NCBI RefSeq assembly: GCF_018070075.1
Contig: NZ_JAGPXE010000005.1
Location: forward strand, 62,001 to 126,000
Direction of reading: 5' to 3'
DNA length: 64,000 nt
Source: Saccharopolyspora endophytica
Lineage (GTDB): Bacteria; Actinomycetota; Actinomycetes; Mycobacteriales; Pseudonocardiaceae
Shown here: positions 46,564 through 53,571 of the stretch, piece by piece
How positions within the stretch are numbered: position 1 is the stretch's first letter
Layout: each line of letters opens with the position of its first letter
Notes under the pieces: generated by a model
What the model saw: only the letters and a program-made list of their open reading frames with translations
What the model was told of the DNA's origin: nothing
Database searches by the model: none
Translations under genes and position numbers: made by a program

Positions 46564-47936
46564 CCGTGGTGGATTCTCGTGGCCCGGACCCGGGCCAGCG
46601 CCCGAACCGTGACGGTTCGGCGGTGACGGACGAGGAGTGGGCCGTCGCCCAGGCGACGCTGGTGGCTGACGAGCCGATCGGCGCGACCGAAAGCACGATT
46701 GCGGACATGGATTCCCGCTTCGGATCCAGTGTGGAGTCCGTCGTGCCCGACATCGGTGCGGGTCGCGGACCGTCCTGGCTGGACGCCTGGTTGAACGCGA
46801 ACGCGCATCGCGTGGTCGCCTGGCGCCGTCACATCCACTCCCACCCGGAGCTCTCCCGCGCCGAGCACCGCACCACCGCGTTCCTCGTCGACCAGCTCGG
46901 CCGGATCGGCCTGTCGCCCCGCCTGCTCCCCGTCGGAACCGGTCTGACCTGCGACATCGAGGGAACGAGCGCCGGTCCCACGATCGCGCTGCGCGCCGAC
47001 ATCGACGCGCTGCCGCTGACCGAGGCCACCGGCCTGCCGTACTCCTCCACAGTGGAGGGTGCCTCGCACGCCTGCGGCCACGACGCCCACACCACCGTCG
47101 CGCTCGGCGCCGCGATGGCCCTGGCCACCGCCCCCGACCTGCCCGGACGCGTGCGGATGATCTTCCAGCCCGCCGAGGAGGTCATGCCCGGCGGCGCGCT
47201 GGACGTGCTGGCCAGCGGCGCGCTGGACGACGTCGACCGGATCTACGGCCTGCACTGCGACCCGCGCCTGCCCGCGGGCAGCGTCGGAACCCGCGTCGGA
47301 CCGATCACCTCCGCCACCGACCTGCTGGAGCTGCGGCTGACCTCGCCCGGCGGGCACACCTCGCGGCCCCACCTGACCGCCGACCTGGTGCACGCCCTGG
47401 GCAGCGTGATCACCGGCCTGCCCGCGCTGCTGTCCCGCCGCGTCGACCCGCGCACCGGGACCGTGCTGACCTGGGGCGCGGTGCACGCGGGTGAGGCGCC
47501 CAACGCCATCCCGCAGGACGGGGTTCTCACCGGCACGCTGCGCACCGCCGACCGGGACACCTGGGCGAAGCTGGAACCGCTGGTCCACGAGCTCACGCAG
47601 AGCCTGCTCGCGCCGCTGGGGGTCGGCTTCGACCTGCAGCACCGCCGCGGCGTCCCGCCGGTGGTCAACGAGCGGGACAGCACCGAGCTGATGCGCGCCG
47701 GGATCACCGCCGCGCTGGGGGAGCAGGCGCACGCCGACACCCCGCAGTCCTCGGGCGGCGAGGACTTCGGCTGGTACCTGGAGCACGTGCCCGGCTCGTT
47801 CGCCCGCCTGGGCGTGCACTCGGGCAGCGGACGGATCAAGGACCTGCACCAGCCGACCTTCACCCTCGACGAGCGGGCGCTGCTGGTCGGGATCCGCACG
47901 ATGGTCCACACGGCACTGCTGAGCCTGCGGAGCTGA
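46560..47936 (+). CDS. M20-family amidohydrolase 2 (AmiA1-like)
   Basis: 458 residues, paralogue-like partner of the preceding gene. IHSHPELSRAEHRTTAFLVDQL, ALRADIDALPLTEATGLPYSS, HACGHDAHTTVALGAAMAL, IFQPAEEVMPGGALDVLASGAL and TSPGGHTSRPH give the M20D active site and lid. The first ~75 residues (DSRGPDPGQRPNRDG...) are a low-similarity extension. GTG 46560 overlaps the upstream stop (GTGA) and has GGGAGG 6 nt before it, so both proteins are made together and may form a heteromer. Confidence 0.88.
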   Translation: MTVVDSRGPDPGQRPNRDGSAVTDEEWAVAQATLVADEPIGATESTIADMDSRFGSSVESVVPDIGAGRGPSWLDAWLNANAHRVVAWRRHIHSHPELSRAEHRTTAFLVDQLGRIGLSPRLLPVGTGLTCDIEGTSAGPTIALRADIDALPLTEATGLPYSSTVEGASHACGHDAHTTVALGAAMALATAPDLPGRVRMIFQPAEEVMPGGALDVLASGALDDVDRIYGLHCDPRLPAGSVGTRVGPITSATDLLELRLTSPGGHTSRPHLTADLVHALGSVITGLPALLSRRVDPRTGTVLTWGAVHAGEAPNAIPQDGVLTGTLRTADRDTWAKLEPLVHELTQSLLAPLGVGFDLQHRRGVPPVVNERDSTELMRAGITAALGEQAHADTPQSSGGEDFGWYLEHVPGSFARLGVHSGSGRIKDLHQPTFTLDERALLVGIRTMVHTALLSLRS

Positions 47937-48020
47937 CGGAGCGGGCGGCGGAATTCGCCTGATCGAGGTGTATCCGGGCTCGGGGTGCATCTGTGGGCGG
48001 TGTTCGCGCCTCTTCTCAGC

Positions 48021-48632
48021 ATGAGGACGAACATCGACCGCCCGCAGTTCCTGCCCGCACCCGACCCGCAGACCCCGCAGCGCCGGCACGGGGCGTTGCC
48101 GCGCCACGAGGCCGAACGCCTGCTCGGCGCCGCCGATCTCGCCGAGGCGTTGGAGACGGGCCAGTGGGTCCAGCCCTGGCCAGGCGTGGTGCTGCCGGCC
48201 GCGCTCCTGCGCGATCCGATGGCCAGAGCCGCGGCGGCCCTGCTGCGCGCCGGTGATCAAGGGGTGATCTCCGGGCCGACGGCCGTGGCCATGCACGGCT
48301 GCGGCCCGGTCGAGGACGCCGTGCACGTGACCGTGCCCTACGACCGGGAGCTGCGGTCGCACGGCGACATGGTCGTGCACCACGCCTGGTTCCGGGAGAC
48401 CGAGGTGATCGAGCTCGACGGGCTCCGCGTGCAGGCGCTGGACGTCGCGCTGGCGGACGTGCTGTGCTCCGGTCCGCAACGCCGCGCGCTGGACTGCCTG
48501 GAACGCGCCCTGGGGCGGCTCGGCTCGGGTGCCGAGCACTTCCGCGCGCTGATCGGGGAGCGGCTGGCCCGTCGCCGGGACCGGCGCGGCACCCGGAGGG
48601 CCTGGGCGTTGCTGGAGCTGGCGTGGGCGTGA
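48021..48632 (+). CDS. AbiEi-antitoxin-like N-terminal-domain protein, orphan
   Basis: 203 residues, soluble. LLGAADLAEALETGQWVQPWPGVVLPAALLRDPMARAAAALLRAGDQGVISGPTAVAMHGC resembles the winged-helix and following region of actinobacterial proteins named type IV antitoxin (AbiEi) or DUF559-containing. The usual C-terminal nuclease-like DUF559 half is absent; the protein ends soon after LDCLERALGRLG...ARRRDRRGTRR. No toxin gene is adjacent. ATG 48021 chosen; GTG 47985 is an alternative and neither has a ribosome-binding site. Function unknown. Confidence 0.55.
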   Translation: MRTNIDRPQFLPAPDPQTPQRRHGALPRHEAERLLGAADLAEALETGQWVQPWPGVVLPAALLRDPMARAAAALLRAGDQGVISGPTAVAMHGCGPVEDAVHVTVPYDRELRSHGDMVVHHAWFRETEVIELDGLRVQALDVALADVLCSGPQRRALDCLERALGRLGSGAEHFRALIGERLARRRDRRGTRRAWALLELAWA

Positions 48633-48777
48633 CCGGGTGCGGCGTTCGCGAGCGCCGCACCACGAGCGCACTGGTAGTTATCACATCAAATGCTGTTAAT
48701 TCTGTCGCTCCCGATGTTATTTTGGGGGTGCAGGGTGCCACCTCGGTCCCCTCGGACCGCGAGCGAAAGGACCGGAC
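48633..48777 (+). promoter_or_regulatory. AT-rich promoter region of the HAD-kinase operon
   Basis: Between 48670 and 48730 the sequence is strikingly AT-rich for this genome (ATCACATCAAATGCTGTTAA and GATGTTATTTTG). It probably carries the promoter and regulator site for the next two genes; no clear dyad is seen. Confidence 0.4.
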
Positions 48778-49479
48778 GTGCCGGCCGATCCCACCACCGG
48801 AGCCGAACCGATCGACCTCGTGCTGCTCGACGTGGGCGGCCCGGTCTACGACGATGCCGCGTACCGTGACGCGCTGCTGCGCGCCACCCGCGAACTCGCG
48901 GCCGAGGAGGGCGACGAGGTCTCCGAGGCCGAGTTCTTGCGCCTCTACGACGAGCGCAGGCAGGCCCAAGGCGGCTCGCTGCGCACGGCGATGGCGCAGC
49001 GCTTCCTCACCGTGCAGGACCGGCAGCGGCTGTCGGACCTGGCGGAGCGGTACTGGGAGTACCCGCCGGAAGCCCTCCACGACGACGTCCTGCCCGCTCT
49101 GCGCCTGGTCGGCGAGCGCTACCGGATCGCCGTGGTCGCCAACCAGCGCTCCGTCGTCGTCGACGCGCTGCGCCGCGACGGCGTCGCCGAGCACATCGAC
49201 GTCTGGGCCATCTCGGAGACCGTCGGTGCGGAGAAACCCGACCCGCGGATCTTCCAGCACGCCCTCGACGAGGCCGGTGTTCCGGCGTCCCGCGCGGTGC
49301 ACGTCGGCAACCGCCTCGACACCGACGTCCGCGGTGCCCAGCGCATGGGCCTGCGCACGGTGTGGGTGCTGCGCGGCGAAGCGCCACCCGCGCCGACGCC
49401 CGAGCAGCTCGCCGAACCGGACATCGCCGTGCACTCGCTGGCGGAACTGCCGGGTGCGCTGGAGAAGCTGGCGTCATGA
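48778..49479 (+). CDS. HAD-superfamily hydrolase
   Basis: 233 residues of the HAD phosphatase fold. Motif I is LVLLDVGGPVYDD, in which DVGG departs from the usual DxDGT, so the second Asp is replaced; motif II region VVANQRSVV; motif III/IV GAEKPDPRIFQHAL with the Lys, and HVGNRLDTDVRGAQRMGLRTVWV. The missing general acid Asp may mean altered or lost phosphatase chemistry. GTG 48778 has AAAGGA 7 nt upstream. It is coupled to the sugar kinase gene by a 4-bp overlap. Confidence 0.82.
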   Translation: MPADPTTGAEPIDLVLLDVGGPVYDDAAYRDALLRATRELAAEEGDEVSEAEFLRLYDERRQAQGGSLRTAMAQRFLTVQDRQRLSDLAERYWEYPPEALHDDVLPALRLVGERYRIAVVANQRSVVVDALRRDGVAEHIDVWAISETVGAEKPDPRIFQHALDEAGVPASRAVHVGNRLDTDVRGAQRMGLRTVWVLRGEAPPAPTPEQLAEPDIAVHSLAELPGALEKLAS

Positions 49480-50807
49480 CCGGCGAGCTCGTCGCCGGTG
49501 TGGACGTCGCCACGGCCACCGTCCGGGTGCAGGTCCACGACCCGGCGGGCGCGCTGCTGGCCCAGTCCTCGCAGCCGCTTCCCGCGCCCGTGCGCTCGCC
49601 CGGCGGGCGTTCGGAGCAGGACGCCCTGTCGTGGTGGCCCGCCGCGCGCGACTGCCTGGCCGAGTGCACCCGCCTGCTGGGCGCGCGCAGCGCCGAGATC
49701 ACCGCGCTGGCGATCTCGGCCACCTCCGGCACGGTCGTCGCCGTCGACGCCGACGGCGAACCGGTCGGCCCCGCGCTGATGTACGACGACCGCCGCGCCC
49801 GGGTCTCCTGGTTGGCCGACAACCTCCCGGCGGGGGCCGAGCAGATCTGCCACACGCCCGAGGTGATCGCCCGGCACCTTGTTGGGCACCCGGTCGCCAC
49901 CGACACCAGCCACGCGCTCAAGAGCGGTTACGACGCGGCGGCGGGTGAGTGGGCGGCAGGCGCTCCCGTCGCGCTGCTGCCGCGGGTCGTGCGTCCCACG
50001 ACGGCGCTCGGCCAGGTGGGGCGCGAGGCCGCGGGGCTCACCGGGCTGCCGGTGGGCTGCGAGGTTCGCGCGGGCATGACCGACGGGTGCGCCGGGCAGC
50101 TGGCGACGGGCGCCGTCGACGCCGGGCAGTTCGTGACCGTGCTGGGCACGACGCTGGTGATCAAGGGCGTGTCCGAGAAGCTCGTGCACGACCCGACCGG
50201 AGTCGTCTACAGCCACCTGCACCCCGAAGGCAGGTGGCTGCCCGGCGGGGCCGCCAACATCGGCGGCTCGGCGCTGTCCGATGTGGACCCGGCCGAACTG
50301 CCCGAACTGGACGCCGCGGCCGTCGCGAACGGACCGGCGAGCGTGCTCAACTACCCGCTGCGCGGGCGGGGCGAGCGGTTCCCGTTCCAGGCGCCCGAGG
50401 CGGAGGCGTTCCTCGTCGGCGCGCCGCGGGACCGCGTGGAGGAGCACCGCTCGCGCCTGGAGGGCATCGCCTTCTGCGAACGCCTCGCGCTGGAACGCCT
50501 GGCCACGTTGGGCGCGGTGGCCGAAGGGCCGGTGCGCACGGCGGGTGGTGGCGCGCGGAGCACGGCCTGGTGCCGCGTCCGGGCCTCGGTCCTCGACCGG
50601 CCGGTGCTGCGCGTGCTCGGCGCCGGAACGGCTCTGGGCGCGGCGCTGCTCGCGGCCACCGGTTCTATCCACCCGGACCTGAGCGCGGCGGCGGCCGCGA
50701 TGGTGCCGGAAGGCGAGCTCGTCGAGCCGGACCGGGCGGAAGCGGACGCGCTCGACTCCACCTACGAGCGGTTCGCGGCGCAGCTCCGCGAGCGCGGCTG
50801 GCTCTAG
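49476..50807 (+). CDS. FGGY-family pentulose kinase, D-ribulokinase-like
   Basis: 443 residues. FGGY sugar kinase with the ATPase fold: N-terminal VAGVDVATATVRVQV, LAISATSGTVVAVD, LMYDDRRA, and the C-terminal block GCAGQLATGAVDAGQFVTVLGTTLVIKG followed by GVVYSHLHPEGRWLPGGAANIGGS. This last part is what I remember of plant/cyanobacterial D-ribulose kinases (XK-1/SePSK type), which are short FGGY members. ATG 49476 overlaps the HAD gene stop. Its TAG and the stop of the converging gene share CTAG (50804-50807). Substrate is inferred. Confidence 0.78.
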   Translation: MTGELVAGVDVATATVRVQVHDPAGALLAQSSQPLPAPVRSPGGRSEQDALSWWPAARDCLAECTRLLGARSAEITALAISATSGTVVAVDADGEPVGPALMYDDRRARVSWLADNLPAGAEQICHTPEVIARHLVGHPVATDTSHALKSGYDAAAGEWAAGAPVALLPRVVRPTTALGQVGREAAGLTGLPVGCEVRAGMTDGCAGQLATGAVDAGQFVTVLGTTLVIKGVSEKLVHDPTGVVYSHLHPEGRWLPGGAANIGGSALSDVDPAELPELDAAAVANGPASVLNYPLRGRGERFPFQAPEAEAFLVGAPRDRVEEHRSRLEGIAFCERLALERLATLGAVAEGPVRTAGGGARSTAWCRVRASVLDRPVLRVLGAGTALGAALLAATGSIHPDLSAAAAAMVPEGELVEPDRAEADALDSTYERFAAQLRERGWL

Positions 50808-51274
50808 AGCTCGCGGGGAGAGCCGGGGCCCACGTTGTGGCAGGGGCGTTTCCGGAGCTTCTCGACGTAGTCCTCGGGGGCTCCGGCGGCTTCCGCCGCG
50901 TCGGCCATCACGCCGAGGTAGCGTGCCGAGGGCAGCCCGCCCTCGTAGGCGTCGAGCACGTACAACCACGCGAGCACCGGGCCGTCGAGGGTCTGCACCA
51001 TCAGCCGCAGCTTCTTGTGCATCCCGAGCTCGGCGCCCTCCCAGTTGTCCAGGTTCTTCTCGTCTTCCGGGCTCACGTCGTAGAGCACCGTGAAGACCTG
51101 CGAACCGGGCTGCTCGACGATGGTCGCGAGGGCGCCTTCCCAGCCGTAGTCCTCGCCGCCGAAGGTCAGCCGCCAGTCCATCAGCCAGCCGCTTCCCGCC
51201 AGCGGGGAATGCGGGGCGCGCTTCAACATCTGGGCAGGATCCATGTTGGATCCGTACGCGGCGTACAGAGGCAC
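50804..51274 (-). CDS. Gamma-glutamylcyclotransferase-like protein, Rv3304-like
   Basis: 156 residues of the GGCT/AIG2-like fold. PLYAAYGSNMDPAQMLKRAPHSPLAGSGWL at the N-terminus is the family signature, followed by WRLTFGGEDYGWEGALATIV and LDNWEGAELGM; the end is SARYLGVMADAAEAAGAPEDYVEKLRKRPCHNVGPG. GTG 51274 gives exactly the N-terminus of the M. tuberculosis homologue as I remember it and lies 7 nt after TACCCT, so the longer readings to 51346 or 51388 are rejected. Cyclotransferase activity is unproven for this branch. Confidence 0.82.
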   Translation of the reverse strand: MPLYAAYGSNMDPAQMLKRAPHSPLAGSGWLMDWRLTFGGEDYGWEGALATIVEQPGSQVFTVLYDVSPEDEKNLDNWEGAELGMHKKLRLMVQTLDGPVLAWLYVLDAYEGGLPSARYLGVMADAAEAAGAPEDYVEKLRKRPCHNVGPGSPREL

Positions 51275-51281
51275 GCCCCAC

Positions 51282-51287
51282 AGGGTA
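51282..51287 (-). promoter_or_regulatory. -10 element (TACCCT) of leaderless Rv3304-like gene
   Basis: TACCCT on the minus strand ends 7 nt before the GTG at 51274. The rest of the 294-bp divergent gap to 51568 shows no other assignable element. Confidence 0.5.
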
Positions 51288-51568
51288 GCGATCCGTTGGC
51301 CGAAAAGCGGACCGGAGGGCAGCACGAATGTGGGTTTCTCGGTCATCCGGCATCCCGGCCGCGAGCCGGAGAACCTGCGCACCGGCATTGATCACAGGCG
51401 GTGTCGGCGGGTGGGAGTGGTCTTCGCCACGATCACCCGTCCCGGTCGGTACCACCCGGTTTGCCCGGACTCGTCGCGGCGTACCGTGAGTCCGGCGCCC
51501 ATCGGTGTAATCGGTGACCACCGGCAACGGGGTGCCCTTCGGCCAGGTGGACTCAGGAGGAGCGCGAA

Positions 51569-52972
51569 GTGACCCGCATCGTGATCATGGGCGGCGGACC
51601 GGCGGGCTACGAGGCGGCATTGGTCGCCGCTTCCAACGGAGCGGACGTCACGCTCGTCGAGCCGGAAGGTCTCGGCGGGGCCTGCGTGCTCTACGACTGC
51701 GTTCCTTCGAAGACCTTCATCGCCTCCGCCGGGGCTCGATCCTCCTTCCGCGACGCCGAGGAGCTCGGCATCCGGCCCTCCTCCCACGAAGCCGACGTCG
51801 AGGTCGCCGTCGTGCACGGCCGGGTCAAGGGCCTGGCCCTCGCGCAGTCGGCCGACATCCGCTCCCGGGTGCGCCGCGAAGGCGTCAAGATCATCGCTGG
51901 CCGGGCCCGCTTCACCGACCCGACGCCGGGCATGGCCGTGCACCAGATCGGCGTGGACCGCGCCGACGGCACCTACGAAGAGCTCACCGCCGACGTCGTG
52001 CTGATCGCCACCGGCGCCACGCCCCGCATCCTCAAGGGCGCCGAGCCCGACGGTGAGCGGATCCTGACCTGGCGCCAGCTCTTCGACCTGCCGGAAATGC
52101 CCGAGCACCTGGCCGTCATCGGCTCCGGTGTCACCGGTGTGGAGTTCGCCTCCGCCTACACCGAGATGGGCGTCAAGGTCACCATGATCTCCAGCCGCGA
52201 CCGCGTGCTCCCGCACGAGGACGCCGACGCCGCGGCCGTGCTCGAAGAGGTGTTCGCCGAGCGCGGCACCGAGGTCGTCAAGCACGCCCGCGCCGAGTCG
52301 GTGCAGCGCACCGAGAAGGGCGTGGTCATCCACCTCGCCGACGGCCGGAAGGTCGAGGCCAGCCACGCGCTGATGACGGTGGGCTCGGTGCCCAACACCA
52401 GCGACATCGGCCTGGAGAAGGTCGGCATCGAGCCCGGCCGGGGCGGCTACGTCGAGGTCGACCGCGTGTCGCGCACCGGCGCCCCGGGCATCTACGCCGC
52501 CGGTGACTGCACCGGTCTGCTGCTGCTGGCCTCCGTCGCCGGCATGCAGGGCCGCATCGCGATGTGGCACGCGCTGGGCGAGGGCGTCACGCCGATCAAG
52601 CTGAAGACGGTGGCCGCCAACGTCTTCACCCACCCCGAGATCGCCACGGTCGGCATCAGCCAGCAGGCCATCGACAGCGGCGAGGTCCCCGCGCGGACCG
52701 TGATGATGCCGCTGGCCACCAACCCCCGCGCCAAGATGGAAGGCCTGCGGCGCGGTTTCCTCAAGGTCTTCTGCCGCCCGCAGACCGGTGTGGTCGTGGG
52801 CGGCGTCGTGGTCTCGCCCAACGCCAGCGAGCTGATCCTGCCGATCGCGCTCGCGGTGCAGAACCAGGTGACGGTGGACAACCTGGCCAACACCTTCTCG
52901 GTGTACCCGTCGCTGTCGGGTTCGCTCACCGAGGCCGGCCGCCTGCTGATGCGCCACGACGACCTGGACTGA
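51569..52972 (+). CDS. lpdA: Flavoprotein disulfide reductase, LpdA-like quinone reductase
   Basis: 467 residues of the pyridine nucleotide-disulfide reductase family. FAD fold IVIMGGGPAGYEAALVA, NAD(P) fold AVIGSGVTGVEFASAY, second FAD block GAPGIYAAGDCTG. The redox pair Cys39-x4-Cys44 (GGACVLYDCVPSK) is present, but the C-terminal His-Glu pair of true lipoamide dehydrogenases is missing (FSVYPSLSGSLTEAGR). This is the pattern of the LpdA-type NAD(P)H:quinone reductases such as Rv3303c, although that protein, as I recall, lacks the first Cys. GTG 51569 has GGAGGAG 6 nt upstream. Confidence 0.88.
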   Translation: MTRIVIMGGGPAGYEAALVAASNGADVTLVEPEGLGGACVLYDCVPSKTFIASAGARSSFRDAEELGIRPSSHEADVEVAVVHGRVKGLALAQSADIRSRVRREGVKIIAGRARFTDPTPGMAVHQIGVDRADGTYEELTADVVLIATGATPRILKGAEPDGERILTWRQLFDLPEMPEHLAVIGSGVTGVEFASAYTEMGVKVTMISSRDRVLPHEDADAAAVLEEVFAERGTEVVKHARAESVQRTEKGVVIHLADGRKVEASHALMTVGSVPNTSDIGLEKVGIEPGRGGYVEVDRVSRTGAPGIYAAGDCTGLLLLASVAGMQGRIAMWHALGEGVTPIKLKTVAANVFTHPEIATVGISQQAIDSGEVPARTVMMPLATNPRAKMEGLRRGFLKVFCRPQTGVVVGGVVVSPNASELILPIALAVQNQVTVDNLANTFSVYPSLSGSLTEAGRLLMRHDDLD

Positions 52973-53003
52973 CGCAGCGCCTCCCGTGGGGGAGGATGGC
53001 CTC

Positions 53004-53393
53004 GTGGCCGAACGTCCGGTGCTGATCTACGACGGCGACTGCGGGTTCTGCACCCGCAGCGTCCGCCTCGCCGTGCGCCTGCCGGTGCGCATGCGGGTCC
53101 AGCCCTGGCAGGAAGCCGACCTCGCGGCGCTGAACGTCACCGAAGCCCGCGCCGCTCACGAGGTCCTCTGGATCGACCGCTCCGGCCGGGTTTTCGGCGG
53201 CGCCGCAGCGGTGGCCGAACTCCTCAAGTCCGGCCGCGCCCCCTGGCCGCTGCTGGGCGGGCTCATGTCGGCGCCGCTGCTGCGCACCCTCGCCGACCGC
53301 CTCTACCGCTGGGTCGCCGACCACCGCCACCGCCTGCCCGGAGCCACCCCGGCCTGCCAGCTCCCGCCCGAACAACGCCCCCACCGAGACTGA
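53004..53393 (+). CDS. DCC-family thiol-disulfide oxidoreductase-like protein (DUF393)
   Basis: 129 residues. The DUF393 signature DGDCGFCTRSVRL near the N-terminus contains the CxxC pair and the DxxC motif; EVLWIDRSGRVFGGAAAVAELL and the aromatic end follow. GTG 53004 has GGGAGG 8-9 nt upstream. It lies 31 bp after lpdA, so a common transcript with the reductase is likely. Redox role is inferred from the family. Confidence 0.85.
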   Translation: MAERPVLIYDGDCGFCTRSVRLAVRLPVRMRVQPWQEADLAALNVTEARAAHEVLWIDRSGRVFGGAAAVAELLKSGRAPWPLLGGLMSAPLLRTLADRLYRWVADHRHRLPGATPACQLPPEQRPHRD

Positions 53394-53401
53394 CCCCGCG
53401 G

Positions 53402-53439
53402 AAAATCGCGCGACACCTCTCGTGGCTCCGGGCTAATCT
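53402..53439 (+). promoter_or_regulatory. Promoter of the macrolide glycosyltransferase, WhiB7/WblC-like
   Basis: TAATCT (53434-53439) is the -10; GCGACA (53410-53415), with GACA matching the -35 consensus, lies 18 bp upstream. AAAAT at 53402-53406 sits 3 bp upstream of the -35 hexamer, the position of the AT-rich block bound by WhiB7/WblC activators of drug-resistance genes. Confidence 0.6.
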
Positions 53440-53445
53440 CGGCTC

Positions 53446-53469
53446 GTGCAGTGGCAGCTCTACCTCTGA
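53446..53469 (+). CDS. Leader peptide MQWQLYL of the macrolide glycosyltransferase
   Basis: GTG CAG TGG CAG CTC TAC CTC TGA. The GTG lies 6 nt after the -10 TAATCT, so it would be the first codon of a leaderless transcript. The stop codon region overlaps the left arm of the long-range repeat at 53467. The arrangement is that of ribosome-mediated attenuators of macrolide resistance: a drug-bound ribosome would stall in the short frame and change the downstream folding. It is 103 nt before the glycosyltransferase start. No other coding explanation of this region exists. Translation is not proven. Confidence 0.6.
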   Translation: MQWQLYL

Positions 53470-53562
53470 TCAAGACCGCCTGAAGCGGCCTCACCGCGCG
53501 CGGATCTCCGCGGCGCGGTCATCACTCGTTCCCGCCCGTCATCCGGGCGTCTTGATCAGGAG
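53467..53562 (+). promoter_or_regulatory. Candidate attenuator with long-range inverted repeat
   Basis: TGATCAAGAC (53467-53476), starting in the leader stop codon, is the exact complement of GTCTTGATCA (53549-53558), which abuts the AGGAG ribosome-binding site (53558-53562) of the glycosyltransferase. Alternative pairings compete: GACCGC (53474) with GCGGTC (53515), a GC hairpin at 53494-53518, and GCCCG/CGGGC (53534-53548). Stalling over the left arm would release the ribosome-binding site. Confidence 0.55.
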
Positions 53563-53571
53563 TTCCCACTC

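Noticed and set aside
46173-48671. 832-residue minus-strand open frame over the amidohydrolases
   Set aside because: Antisense shadow of two well-supported genes with low-complexity Arg/Gly/His composition.
51275-51388. Longer N-terminus of the Rv3304-like protein
   Set aside because: The extra 24-38 residues have no family similarity and would cross the TACCCT promoter element; the family begins at PLYAAYGSN.
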